DNA from: Anaerolineales bacterium UBA6055
GTDB taxonomy: Bacteria; Chloroflexota; Anaerolineae; Aggregatilineales; Phototrophicaceae
NCBI GenBank assembly: GCA_002428985.1
Contig: DIYL01000048.1
Coordinates: 1-64,000 of the forward strand
Direction: 5' to 3'
DNA: 64,000 nucleotides
In this document: in pieces, positions 45,085 through 54,162 of the stretch
Position numbering within the stretch: position 1 is the first letter of the stretch
Layout: each line of letters starts with the position of its first letter
Made by a program: the position numbers and the translations under genes
Notes under the pieces: generated by a model
Told to the model about the DNA's origin: nothing
The model's database searches: none
Seen by the model: the letters and a program-made list of their open reading frames with translations, nothing else

Positions 45085-45100
45085 TATGACAGATGTCATA
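45085..45100. promoter_or_regulatory. 16-bp dyad upstream of the heme cluster
   Basis: TATGACA and TGTCATA flank a GA spacer. It is about 110 bp upstream of the predicted -35 and may be a regulator site. Confidence 0.4.
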
Positions 45101-45245
45101 GGTGAAAGATGACAACTATACCCCTATGATCAAATGGGGATGTTCTTTAAGATAAATAACGTGAGTTTTACTTTTAGTTCACAAGAGGCGAACGGTCAAG
45201 TTGATTAACAATATGCTCAGCCCTCGTGTTGTACCCTAGACGTAC

Positions 45246-45632
45246 TTACCAGCTAGTTTTGACCTGATATTGTTTGACCTTATTGTCGTTGGTAATGATT
45301 GACATAGATTCAGATTGAGCTTGAGCGACTAGCAAACGATCAAATGGATCACGATGATGATCTTCTAAATTACTAGGTTGCAGGATGTGTTTTAGCTCAA
45401 TTGGAAGTAGTTGGATATTATTTTGAGAAACTTGAATTTCAATTGCATTGGACAGTTCATTATCAAGTGTCAACTTACCCAACTGGGTTTTAATTTGTAA
45501 TTCCCATACACTGACAAGGCTAAGATGAACTAAGTTTAGCGGATCACTAATGAGTTGTTGCGCAGATGATGATAACTTGTCATCACCCTCTGAAAACCAT
45601 ATAAATGCATGAGTATCAAGTAGAAGATTCAT
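45246..45632 (-). CDS. PIN-domain ribonuclease toxin, VapC-like
   Basis: A 128-residue PIN domain with four acidic residues at the usual places: Asp6 in LLDTHAFIW, Glu44 in VSVWELQIK, Asp95 and Asp98 in HHRDPFDRLL, and Asp116 in ITNDNKV. It probably cleaves RNA. It overlaps its upstream partner by 4 bp, a typical toxin-antitoxin layout. Other genes of this pair type cleave tRNA; the target here is unknown. Confidence 0.88.
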   Translation of the reverse strand: MNLLLDTHAFIWFSEGDDKLSSSAQQLISDPLNLVHLSLVSVWELQIKTQLGKLTLDNELSNAIEIQVSQNNIQLLPIELKHILQPSNLEDHHRDPFDRLLVAQAQSESMSIITNDNKVKQYQVKTSW

Positions 45633-45838
45633 GCATCATCACCTAGCCAAAATTCATCTGATAATTCATCATCGAAGTCATCGGACATAGTGAATGTACC
45701 TTTTGTTAGCCCAAACACGCGTGGTTTTAATAGTTGAGGCGTCGGTTTAGCAAGAACATCAACTAGTTCATGAATCAGTTTCTTTTGTTGATCGGCAGGA
45801 AGATCTAGGGCTTGTCCAAGTAATTCTTCAAATGTCAT
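45629..45838 (-). CDS. Antitoxin partner of the PIN toxin
   Basis: 69 residues, with a short helical N-terminal part (MTFEELLGQALDLPADQQKKLIHEL) and an acidic tail with FDDELSDEFW that could cover the toxin active site. GGAGG precedes the ATG. Identified mainly from the 4-bp overlap with the PIN gene; the family is DUF2281-like at best. Confidence 0.75.
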   Translation of the reverse strand: MTFEELLGQALDLPADQQKKLIHELVDVLAKPTPQLLKPRVFGLTKGTFTMSDDFDDELSDEFWLGDDA

Positions 45839-45983
45839 AATTTTCCTCCACTGTCTTGATCTAATTATACCACTCTAAGCCATAGAACGACGAAGTCTGA
45901 CGCATAGTCAATTAGCTTGACTACAATGCACAGCTATTGTGTCATGTTGTAGAAGCTGTCTATAGATATGAGTTAATAACAGG

Positions 45984-46817
45984 TTATTTCCCCGCTACAC
46001 CTATCATATACAACATCGGAATAGTTAGACGTAATTCACCATGATGACTCGCATAAGAATTTAGATCTCGCTCAAGCTGTTCAAAAATGGTTTGTTGGTC
46101 GTGTGGGTCTACGATGCTCAACCACGAGGGCAAAAACGCAAACCGAATAAATGGATGACTTAATAATGCTGATCCGTTGGCATAGCGCATCACGAAATGT
46201 CGAATATTCATATCTTTAAAAGTATAACGATTATTTGTCAACAGATCCGACACTGTGTTGGTTGTTCCGCGGTGAGACTTATGTGTATCAAGTCTTTGTA
46301 GATATACATCATTACCAAATGATACGAGCACCTGCCGAAATATCTTATAAAATTCACCCATATGACCGTTGAGGTTGGTGGTCAATGCGAGATAACCACC
46401 TGCTTTAGTAACGCGGTAACATTCTTGTACTGTTTGCCGAGGATTCGCAAAATTGTTAACGCCTAGATTAGATATGATGAGATTAAATATATTATCTTGA
46501 AAAGGGAAGGTGGTACCATCATATCCAACAAGTGACACCGATGTTTGATTAAATTGAAGGCGTTTTTGATTTGCACGATTCAGTGCAGCTAACCACACAT
46601 CTAAACCTACTATATGCGAGGTATTCCCCAATCTTCCCGCTAATTCAAATAATGGAAATCCTGTACCACACCCAATATCTAAGACGGTGCTATCAGTCTG
46701 TAATGGTATATTCTCAAGCAGAAAATATCCAAATTGCGATGACCATAATGGTAACTCATCGTATAAATCTGCAAATTGTTGATCATTGAAATCGACATAA
46801 ATAGGGGTGTGTTTCAT
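45984..46817 (-). CDS. Class I SAM-dependent methyltransferase
   Basis: Motif I is VLDIGCGTGFP near residue 46, with later LIISNLGVNNF and ECYRVTKAGGYLALTT typical of UbiE-like enzymes. The 277 residues form one domain with a C-terminal helical extension. The substrate is unknown. It lies downstream of the ABC exporter across a 70-bp gap containing a short palindrome. Confidence 0.85.
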   Translation of the reverse strand: MKHTPIYVDFNDQQFADLYDELPLWSSQFGYFLLENIPLQTDSTVLDIGCGTGFPLFELAGRLGNTSHIVGLDVWLAALNRANQKRLQFNQTSVSLVGYDGTTFPFQDNIFNLIISNLGVNNFANPRQTVQECYRVTKAGGYLALTTNLNGHMGEFYKIFRQVLVSFGNDVYLQRLDTHKSHRGTTNTVSDLLTNNRYTFKDMNIRHFVMRYANGSALLSHPFIRFAFLPSWLSIVDPHDQQTIFEQLERDLNSYASHHGELRLTIPMLYMIGVAGK

Positions 46818-46835
46818 AGATTAGTTACTGTTTCC

Positions 46836-46863
46836 GCAGGGAAGAAGCATGCCTCTTCCCTAC
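46836..46863. repeat. 28-bp imperfect palindrome in the ABC-methyltransferase gap
   Basis: GCAGGGAAGA and TCTTCCCTAC are the outer arms; the core is GCATGC. It follows the pattern of the palindromes at 43729 and 48735. Confidence 0.75.
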
Positions 46864-46887
46864 AAATTATGTGCATATTGCGAGATT

Positions 46888-48693
46888 CTATCCTGCGAGG
46901 CTCTCGATGTAGTCGAGGCTTTGGTGGCGGAAGTATGAATCATAGAGGGTCGCGTAGTGCCCGCCCTGTTCCATCAGTTGGTCGTGGGTGCCCGATTCGA
47001 TGATATTCCCGTGATCGAGTACGATGATGCGGTCAGCGTTCTGGATCGTTGAGAGGCGATGTGCAATCACGATTGAAGTGCGATTACCGAGTAGCACTTC
47101 CAAGCCTTCTTGGATCAGTGTTTCGGTTAGTGGATCGATGCTGGCGGTGGCTTCATCCAAAATGAAGATTGCTGGGTTTTGTAGGAGTACCCGTGCAATC
47201 GCCACCAATTGACGCTGTCCCATCGATAAACTGCTTCCGCGCTCTCCGACTTGTGTCTGCAAACCATCTTGCAAGCTCACCAGCCAATCGCCGCGTCCAA
47301 CTTGGTTCGCCACAGCTTCGACTTCAGCATCAGTTGCTTCGGGGCGACCGTAACGGATGTTATCCATCACTGTGCCATCAAACAGGAACGGTGTTTGTGT
47401 GACAACACCCAATTGTGAACGATAACTCGGCAGGTTAAACGATCGAATATCTCGATCGTCAATTTTCAAACTGCCACCTTGATATTCATAGAAGCGGTTA
47501 ATCAACTTAGCAATACTCGACTTACCTGATCCGGTATGCCCGACAAACGCTAATGTCTCGCCGGCTCGGATCGTCAGATTGAATTTCTGTAAGACGGGTT
47601 CACCTTCAACATAGTGGAAATCCATATCTTCAAAGTTGATCTTGCCTTTAACATCCTGAACTTTTTCATCAGCTTCTTGTTTGACTTTCGGTTCAGCATC
47701 AAGGAGGGCAAACACACGCTCACCTGCTGCTAGACCGAGTTGAAACTGACTCCAGAATGATGCGATACTTGTGATTGGGAACCAGATCATGCCCATCCCT
47801 TGAATGAACAAGAACCATTCACCAGCAGTCAGCACTTGTTGTTGCGCCAGATTAATCCCGAACCAGACAATCGCCGATACACCAAAGCCAGCAATCGAAA
47901 TCAGGACTGGAAAGATTGCACCGAATACAAAGCCGTTGATTTTTTCTACGTCATAATATTTGTTGTTTACTTCGTTGAATTCGTCATACATCATGTATTC
48001 GCGACGGAACGCCTTTGCCACACTGATCCCGCTAATCGACTCCTGCACATGGGCATTGACTGTCGCTAGTTGACGGCGTGAGTTTGTGACAGTTTTACGG
48101 GCAATTGTGCGGAACTTCAACGCTGTGTAAATGATAAACGGCATGATCGCGATCAGAATCAAGGTCATCTGTACGTTAACGGTGAATAGATACAAAATCA
48201 ACAAAACGACCAACAATAACTGGCTCATCAAGTTGATCGTCAGGCGGACGGTCTCCGAGAATGCCTGTGTATCGGATAGCACACGGCTGACAACTTTACC
48301 CGTGGGGTACGTGTCGTAGAACGACATGTCGCGTTCAGTTACTGCGTTGAAGGCATCTTCGCGCAATTCTAATGTGACATCGCCGACCGCTTCCGCCGAT
48401 AGCCATTGACGAATTGCGTTAGCAACCCAGCCAACACTCGCGACAAGTGCCAAAATCGCTGCTGTTCCAACTGGATCAAATGTCTCTGGCGAGAGAGTTA
48501 GCTGGTCAATTGCTGTTGAAATCACAATCGGCAAGATCAAATCCATCGTTGAGCTCAGAAAAACAACGACTGCTACAATTACCATCTTGGGTAGATGTGG
48601 GCGAAAGTACCCAAGAATGCGTCTGACAAGCTCAGTATCCGTATAATTACGGTCGTAGTCCTCGGCATTCAAGCCATCCATAATGAAACCCAT
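46888..48693 (-). CDS. ABC exporter, fused permease and ATPase (second subunit)
   Basis: 601 residues: six transmembrane helices in the first 330, then an ATPase with Walker A VGHTGSGKSSIAK, signature LSMGQRQLVAIARVLL and Walker B AIFILDEATASID. Together with the next upstream gene it would make a heterodimeric multidrug- or lipid-type exporter. GGGAG precedes the ATG. Confidence 0.93.
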   Translation of the reverse strand: MGFIMDGLNAEDYDRNYTDTELVRRILGYFRPHLPKMVIVAVVVFLSSTMDLILPIVISTAIDQLTLSPETFDPVGTAAILALVASVGWVANAIRQWLSAEAVGDVTLELREDAFNAVTERDMSFYDTYPTGKVVSRVLSDTQAFSETVRLTINLMSQLLLVVLLILYLFTVNVQMTLILIAIMPFIIYTALKFRTIARKTVTNSRRQLATVNAHVQESISGISVAKAFRREYMMYDEFNEVNNKYYDVEKINGFVFGAIFPVLISIAGFGVSAIVWFGINLAQQQVLTAGEWFLFIQGMGMIWFPITSIASFWSQFQLGLAAGERVFALLDAEPKVKQEADEKVQDVKGKINFEDMDFHYVEGEPVLQKFNLTIRAGETLAFVGHTGSGKSSIAKLINRFYEYQGGSLKIDDRDIRSFNLPSYRSQLGVVTQTPFLFDGTVMDNIRYGRPEATDAEVEAVANQVGRGDWLVSLQDGLQTQVGERGSSLSMGQRQLVAIARVLLQNPAIFILDEATASIDPLTETLIQEGLEVLLGNRTSIVIAHRLSTIQNADRIIVLDHGNIIESGTHDQLMEQGGHYATLYDSYFRHQSLDYIESLAG

Positions 48694-48734
48694 ATATTGC
48701 TCCCTTTGTTACATCCAAAACGTGTGAATGTGTA

Positions 48735-48765
48735 GTAGGGCAAGGGCTTAGAAACCCATCCCTAC
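48735..48765. repeat. Imperfect palindrome in the ABC-ABC gap
   Basis: Outer arms GTAGGG and CCCTAC match exactly; inner arms GGG and CCC are offset by one base. It sits in the 87-bp gap between the two exporter genes. Confidence 0.65.
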
Positions 48766-48780
48766 ATGTGACTTGTCTAG

Positions 48781-50574
48781 TTAAGCAGTTGGTTCGCCTG
48801 TGTTGACGGTTGTTGACGATCCCTCGTAACGCGCAAAGATGCGACGATAATGTGGGGATGAATTGAGTAGGTCTTCGTGTGACCCGTTCGCAATCAGCTT
48901 ACCGTTTTCGAGCACAAGGATACGGTCTGCCCATCGAATCTGGGATAGACGGTGTGTGATCAAAATTGTCGTCCGTCCTTCTTGTGCACGACGCATCGCT
49001 TTTTGAATTTCGTCTTCTGTCGCGCTATCAATAGCACTTGTCGAGTCATCAAGAATCAGAATACCGGGTTGTGTCAGGAAGGCACGGGCTAAGGCTAACC
49101 GTTGGCGTTGCCCACCGGATAATGTGACCCCACGTTCGCCGATTTCACTGTCATAGCCATCATTGAATGAGAGGATAAAGTCGTGCGCCTGTGCTTCTTT
49201 CGCGGCGTGTTCAATGTCTGCTTGGGTCGCCCCTTCAACACCGAATGCGATATTCTCGGAGACTGAACGAGAGAACAAGAAAATATCCTGTTCAATCTTA
49301 CCCATCTGCGAGCGTAACGCATCAAGATTCCACTCACGTACATCGATGCCATCAATCAAGACCTGACCTTCATGAACATCATAGGTACGCGTGACCAACT
49401 GAGTGAGTGTTGATTTACCAGCACCGGTTTGCCCAACAATCGCAACCGTTTGACCGGGATCAACTTTAAATGAGATGTCTTCTAAGATGGTCTTTTCACC
49501 AAACTTGAATGTGACGTTCTTAAATTCAATCGCACCCTCAACCTGTTCTTTACGCCCAATCTGATTCTCATCAATATCGGATTCTTGTTCCATCAATTCG
49601 AGGATACGACGCGCACCTGCCACACCCAATTGGAGCAAACTAATCGAGAATAGTGAGACAAATACAGGGAACTTAAGCACACCCATCAATCCCATCACAG
49701 CGATAATGTCCGCTAGTTCCAGAATCCCGCGATCGTACATATTGAGCGTGTGTAGGAACATCAAACCGAATGCAATCCCGAACATCAAGAGAGGTAAATA
49801 AGCGGCTTCAATCTTACCTTGTTGCACAAAATAATCACGGAACTTTTTAGCATTCCGGCGGAATTTTTTCCGTTCCTCGATTTCTTGAGCAGCGACTTTT
49901 ACAATCTCAATCCCGCTGATGGTTTCTTCAAGGCGGGCATTGAGCACACCGTATTGTTGGCGTTGTTCCATAATAACAGGTTCTAATCGGCGCATATAAC
50001 GACGTACAATGACGATATAAGTGCCTAAAAACAAGAAGGGTACAAGCAACAACTCAAGGTTGATGAGTGCAATGAATGTAATCGGTACAACAAAGCCCAA
50101 TACCATATCAAAGATGAAGATAACCCCCGGTTGAATGACAGCATTCAATTGACGCACATCATCTGTCGCCCGCGCCATCACATCACCAACCCGCTGTTGA
50201 TCGTGGAAGGTCTGACTTTTACCGAGCAGGCTAACATATAATTCGTGGCGAGAATCCCGTTCGAGGCGAATTCCGAGTACAACCAACGATAATGACCCGA
50301 GAAGTGACCCAATACCATCCCATACGGATGCCAATAATACACCTAAACTGACAGCAAGCACGGCTGCTGCCCCTTCATTATCAACGATGACTTGTACGGC
50401 TTCACCAAATAAGACACGTGCTGCCGAGAAAGCGATATATCCCGATAGAAAACCCAATAATCCACCAAGAAAATATATCTTATGTTCCCAACAGTGCGAG
50501 ATAATCCAACGTACAGGACCGGAGCGATTATATTCGCGCAGTCCTTCAATCGTGAACTCACTTTTTTGAACCAA
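48781..50574 (-). CDS. ABC exporter, fused permease and ATPase (first subunit)
   Basis: 597 residues from a TTG at 50574, chosen because GGGAG stands six bases before it. The transmembrane part ends near residue 325; the ATPase has Walker A VGQTGAGKSTLTQ, signature TLSGGQRQRLALARAFL and Walker B GILILDDSTSAID. In this half the usual Glu after Walker B is Asp (LDDSTS), while the second subunit has LDEATA, a sign of an asymmetric heterodimer with one degenerate site. Confidence 0.9.
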   Translation of the reverse strand: MVQKSEFTIEGLREYNRSGPVRWIISHCWEHKIYFLGGLLGFLSGYIAFSAARVLFGEAVQVIVDNEGAAAVLAVSLGVLLASVWDGIGSLLGSLSLVVLGIRLERDSRHELYVSLLGKSQTFHDQQRVGDVMARATDDVRQLNAVIQPGVIFIFDMVLGFVVPITFIALINLELLLVPFLFLGTYIVIVRRYMRRLEPVIMEQRQQYGVLNARLEETISGIEIVKVAAQEIEERKKFRRNAKKFRDYFVQQGKIEAAYLPLLMFGIAFGLMFLHTLNMYDRGILELADIIAVMGLMGVLKFPVFVSLFSISLLQLGVAGARRILELMEQESDIDENQIGRKEQVEGAIEFKNVTFKFGEKTILEDISFKVDPGQTVAIVGQTGAGKSTLTQLVTRTYDVHEGQVLIDGIDVREWNLDALRSQMGKIEQDIFLFSRSVSENIAFGVEGATQADIEHAAKEAQAHDFILSFNDGYDSEIGERGVTLSGGQRQRLALARAFLTQPGILILDDSTSAIDSATEDEIQKAMRRAQEGRTTILITHRLSQIRWADRILVLENGKLIANGSHEDLLNSSPHYRRIFARYEGSSTTVNTGEPTA

Positions 50575-50807
50575 TATGATCTCCCATACGCTTTTGTGGT
50601 TAGAACAAAAGTTCCCAATCCACATTATACAAGATTATTTTATAGCGACAAAGGGTGACTGTAAACTAGTTTAGTTAACGTTTTGTCGCTTCAATTCCCC
50701 TAGATTCATCTATGGTGATGTAGAAACGTTATGAATGAGGTTGTGTAGCACGATATTCGTAGTGTTCAGGGATTTCATTCGTATACATGTTCGGGTATAA
50801 TTAAGAT

Positions 50808-51974
50808 ATGTCAACAATGATTCGTAAGACCTTCAAATATCGCTTATACCGTTGCGACAAACGGGATAAACATTTGCATGACAAAATCAATATTGCAGGC
50901 ATCGTCTGGAATCACTGTTTAGCTCTACAAAAGCGATATTATCGTCTTACTGGTGGATATATCAGTAAATACAGGATGCAAAAGCACATTGGTAAACTGC
51001 GAAGTAAGTCACCGCGCTTTGCCTACTGGAAGAAACTAGGATCACAAACAACACAACTGGTTACTCATAAACTTGATGATGCTTACCAGCGATTTTTCAA
51101 AAAGTTAGCCAAGCGCCCACCGAAGTTTCGAAAGGTCAAGTTATATCGGAGTATCACGTTCACACAAGCTGGCTGGAAGCTGTTAGGCAAGAACAAATTG
51201 TGGATACAAGGCAAGGTGTATAAGTTCGTCAAACATCGGGAACTTGAAGGTGCAATCAAATCCGTCACTATCAAACGCGATAGCTGTAATCGCTTGTGGG
51301 TTTGCTTTAGTGTTGAATGCGAGATAGAGATACCCAAGCGAGTCATGACGGGTAAGACCGCAGGCTTAGATTTTGGACTCAAGACCTTTCTCACAGACGA
51401 TACAGGCAAAGTCTATAAGTCACCTGAGTTTCTGAGACAAGAACTCAAGACTATCAAGCGACTATCACGTCAGTTTTCACTCAAGCAAAAAGGTTCTAAA
51501 TCACGTAAACGGGCTAAATATGCCCTATCTCGCGCTCAAATTCGGGTCAGTGATAAACGAACTGATAGCCATTACAAGCTAGCCCATCAACTTTGTGATG
51601 AGTTCGACACTATATATCTTGAGGATTTGAATATTGCTGGCATGAAACGGCTATGGGGCCGGAAAGTTAGCGATCTGGCATTTGGTGGGTTTGTGACAAT
51701 TCTCAAGTGGATTGCAAAGAAATGTGCTGTTGAGATTGTATTCATAGACCGCTATGAACCAACAAGCAAGATGTGTTCTCATTGTGGCAATCTTCAAGAT
51801 ATGCCATTGTCATATCGGGTCTATGAGTGTAACTGTTGTGGTCTTGTCCTAGATCGTGACCACAACGCAAGTATAAACATAAAACGGATAGGGGCATCTA
51901 TCCAACTACCAGAGGCTTGTCAGACGGGTACTTGTGCCTGCATTGCTGTTGACGGTAGAAGCACCCGCATTTAG
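50808..51974 (+). CDS. tnpB: TnpB, RNA-guided nuclease of an IS200/IS605-type element
   Basis: 388 residues with an intact RuvC triad: Asp188 in AGLDFGLKTF, Glu272 in IYLEDLN and Asp351 in DRDHNAS. The zinc ribbon between them has Cys323, Cys326, Cys341 and Cys344 (CSHCG, CNCCG). No tnpA lies next to it, so the element cannot move on its own unless helped in trans. TnpB proteins cut DNA under guide of an RNA from the element's right end. The start may be the ATG at 50808 or at 50817. Confidence 0.9.
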   Translation: MSTMIRKTFKYRLYRCDKRDKHLHDKINIAGIVWNHCLALQKRYYRLTGGYISKYRMQKHIGKLRSKSPRFAYWKKLGSQTTQLVTHKLDDAYQRFFKKLAKRPPKFRKVKLYRSITFTQAGWKLLGKNKLWIQGKVYKFVKHRELEGAIKSVTIKRDSCNRLWVCFSVECEIEIPKRVMTGKTAGLDFGLKTFLTDDTGKVYKSPEFLRQELKTIKRLSRQFSLKQKGSKSRKRAKYALSRAQIRVSDKRTDSHYKLAHQLCDEFDTIYLEDLNIAGMKRLWGRKVSDLAFGGFVTILKWIAKKCAVEIVFIDRYEPTSKMCSHCGNLQDMPLSYRVYECNCCGLVLDRDHNASINIKRIGASIQLPEACQTGTCACIAVDGRSTRI

Positions 51975-51993
51975 GCGTGGGGAGTATGTCACG
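51890..51993 (+). ncRNA. Possible omega RNA scaffold and right end of the TnpB element
   Basis: The 3' part of tnpB and the sequence after its stop carry the hairpin expected of IS605 right ends (arms at 51963-51969 and 51977-51983), followed by GGGGAGTATGTCA. In known systems the right end forms the scaffold and the flanking DNA supplies the guide. The boundary near 51992 is a guess. Confidence 0.35.
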
Positions 51994-52034
51994 TATAAGT
52001 GAAGAGAATGCAGTATGTTTGACAAGCTCAGAAT

Positions 52035-53027
52035 CTATGGAATTAGGAGCAACTTACCGATGATAGATCGGGATTCCAACAATTTATGCGCACGCACAGC
52101 CTCAGTCAATGGAATACGATCAGCAATATGATGTGTCAATGTGCCAGCGGCTAATTTTTGGAAGACATCGCTAGTATGCTCAATCAAATCGGCCCGTTCC
52201 GCCGTATAATCACCACTGGATGCCCAAGTTACAAATAGCGATCCCCGTCCACTATTTGGTGTGATCCCCGATAACCGATTGACATCAAATAGCGGTGGCG
52301 CACCACTAGATTGTCCATAGATGACCAGATAACCCATTTTACGTAGTGACATCAAGCTCTGTTCGAAGGTGTTTTTACCAACAGCATCATAGACGACATG
52401 CACACCTTGATTATCTGTCAGTTGATTAGCAACATGTTCGAAGTCTTCTTGTGTATACCGAACAACATGCTGAACACCGAATTGTTTGACAAAGTCGGCT
52501 TTAGCTTGGGTTGAGACCGTGCCAATAACAGTTGCTCCAAGATGGAGGGCGTACTGCGCTAATAAACTCCCAACACCACCTGCCGCCGCATGAATCAACA
52601 CCCAATCACTTGTTTGAATCGGATAAACTTTGCGTGTCAGGCTGTAGGCTGTTATGCCTTGTAGAAGTGTAGCCGCCGCCAGCTCAAGATCGAGATGATC
52701 AGGAACATTAACAACGCGTTCCGCAGGGACAACAGTATATTCCGCATAATTACCGCCCATATAGCCATATGCTACACGGTCACCACTTGAAAAATCTGTG
52801 ACATCATCACCAACAGCTTCAATAATGCCAGCACCTTCAATCCCCGGGATTAACGGCAATGGCAGGTCATTATAAAACCCACCCTGACGATGTTGTACAT
52901 CTACAAAATTTACACTGACAGCCGTATTTTTGATGAGTACCTCGCCACGGTTGGGTGTCGGCACATCAACCTCAATCAACTTGAGGACATCAGTCGACCC
53001 GTATTCAGATAATGAAATGGCTTTCAT
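52035..53027 (-). CDS. NADPH:quinone oxidoreductase family protein
   Basis: A zinc-free medium-chain dehydrogenase of 330 residues: N-terminal GroES-like fold with IPGIEGAGIIEAVGDDV, then a Rossmann domain with HAAAGGVGSLLAQYAL. Members reduce quinones or enones with NADPH. It starts immediately after the MerR stop codon (no gap), with AAGGAG inside the merR 3' end, so both are one operon. Confidence 0.92.
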   Translation of the reverse strand: MKAISLSEYGSTDVLKLIEVDVPTPNRGEVLIKNTAVSVNFVDVQHRQGGFYNDLPLPLIPGIEGAGIIEAVGDDVTDFSSGDRVAYGYMGGNYAEYTVVPAERVVNVPDHLDLELAAATLLQGITAYSLTRKVYPIQTSDWVLIHAAAGGVGSLLAQYALHLGATVIGTVSTQAKADFVKQFGVQHVVRYTQEDFEHVANQLTDNQGVHVVYDAVGKNTFEQSLMSLRKMGYLVIYGQSSGAPPLFDVNRLSGITPNSGRGSLFVTWASSGDYTAERADLIEHTSDVFQKLAAGTLTHHIADRIPLTEAVRAHKLLESRSIIGKLLLIP

Positions 53028-53441
53028 CTAAGCTCCTTCGCTAGTTGCCTTCACCTCAGCAGTGACACAATCACATAATTCGGTGGTGACATGGCTATAA
53101 TAATCAATTTTGGCATCCAATTTATTCAGAAAGCCATTGAGTTTATGGATATGCTGGATAAGGTCATGGCGGTGGTCTTCTAACATATGTAAGCGCTTAT
53201 CGACAGTTGTCTGCCCATCTTGTTCTAATTGCATAAATGTTGCTATTTCGGTCAGGGGCATATCAGTCTCACGCAAGAGCATGATAAACCGAATCCAACC
53301 GATGTCGCTATCTGTATAACGACGGTGCCCGTTAGATGCTCGCCGAATAGTGAGGAGACCAATCCGTTCGTAATAGCGCAGTGTATGTGCGCTGACCTCT
53401 GTTATGTTTGCGACTTGCTGAATTGTGTATTGTTCTGCCAT
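53028..53441 (-). CDS. MerR family transcriptional regulator
   Basis: 137 residues: helix-turn-helix YTIQQVANITEVSAHTLRYYE and wing (RRASNGHRRYTDSD), dimer helix (LHMLEDHRHDLIQHIHKL) and a Cys pair at the end (ELCDCV). The neighbour gene suggests sensing of electrophiles or quinones, as in AdhR/NmlR-type regulators; this is inference. The ATG at 53441 lies only six bases after the -10 box and has no ribosome site, so the mRNA is probably leaderless. Confidence 0.9.
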   Translation of the reverse strand: MAEQYTIQQVANITEVSAHTLRYYERIGLLTIRRASNGHRRYTDSDIGWIRFIMLLRETDMPLTEIATFMQLEQDGQTTVDKRLHMLEDHRHDLIQHIHKLNGFLNKLDAKIDYYSHVTTELCDCVTAEVKATSEGA

Positions 53442-53447
53442 ATGATT

Positions 53448-53478
53448 ATCCTAAAACTTAGAGCCAACTCTAAGTCAA
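53448..53478 (-). promoter_or_regulatory. MerR-type promoter with 19-bp spacer and operator dyad
   Basis: On the minus strand TTGACT (53473-53478), a 19-bp spacer and TAGGAT (53448-53453). The dyad ACTTAGAG-N4-CTCTAAGT (53456-53475) fills the spacer. The long spacer is the hallmark of MerR-activated promoters that need DNA untwisting. Confidence 0.8.
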
Positions 53479-53497
53479 GTATCAACCGGATAGCAAA

Positions 53498-53989
53498 TTA
53501 TTCAAGTAACATCTCCCGTAGTTCCTCAACAATTTTCCTTGAACGACGCTGACGGGTCTCAGACTTTTTTGCACGGTTAACCCCATATGCATAGGTTTTC
53601 TGTCTGCTGGTTGATAGTTGTGACCATACTTCCATAATGTCAGGTTCGATTTGTAATTCTGCTATCAGCTCTTCAGGTAAATCAACCATATCAGGATCGG
53701 GATCAGGTTCTAATTGAACCGTTATATCCATATCAACAGTAAGTTGTGCCTGCTTCAGCCATGTCATACCGAAGTTTAGATAATACGTTTTGTCATCACG
53801 TACATTGAGCACTCGACGAAATGCCTCTCCATTTAGACTGCCTTGTATATGTCGAATATCGGCGTTTTCAAATTGTGCTCCGATTTCGGGTGGGATTGGT
53901 ACATAATGTTTCATATATCCATCGGCAACAGTTGAATCAAATTCAACAGTTGATTGAAATGTAAAACTTAAATCATTTTTTGTTGTCAT
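53498..53989 (-). CDS. YdeI/OmpD-associated family protein (DUF1905)
   Basis: The first 95 residues fit DUF1905 (FTFQSTVEFDS, HYVPIPPEI, QGSLNGEAFRRVL). The C-terminal half carries the YdeI-like block SQLSTSRQKTYAYGVNRAKKSETRQRR, linked with bacteriocin protection in other species. Function unproven. A GTG just before the ATG would extend it by one residue. Confidence 0.8.
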   Translation of the reverse strand: MTTKNDLSFTFQSTVEFDSTVADGYMKHYVPIPPEIGAQFENADIRHIQGSLNGEAFRRVLNVRDDKTYYLNFGMTWLKQAQLTVDMDITVQLEPDPDPDMVDLPEELIAELQIEPDIMEVWSQLSTSRQKTYAYGVNRAKKSETRQRRSRKIVEELREMLLE

Positions 53990-54162
53990 CACATCACCAT
54001 CTGCTAAAAGAACAAAAGTTCGTATTTAGAAATTGTACGCTACTATTGTTTAGGATCAAGGTTGCGTTGCATTATCATAGGTAGTGCGTCAGGTAGATGA
54101 GTGTGTGGCGATATATACTGACATTGACTGACTTGAAGTGTTTTAAGATTACGGAAACAACC

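Larger units (their letters stand above)
44900..45245. other. Promoter region of the heme cluster
   Basis: No gene. A minus-strand promoter lies at 44946-44974 and a 16-bp dyad at 45085-45100 (TATGACA-GA-TGTCATA). Confidence 0.6.
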
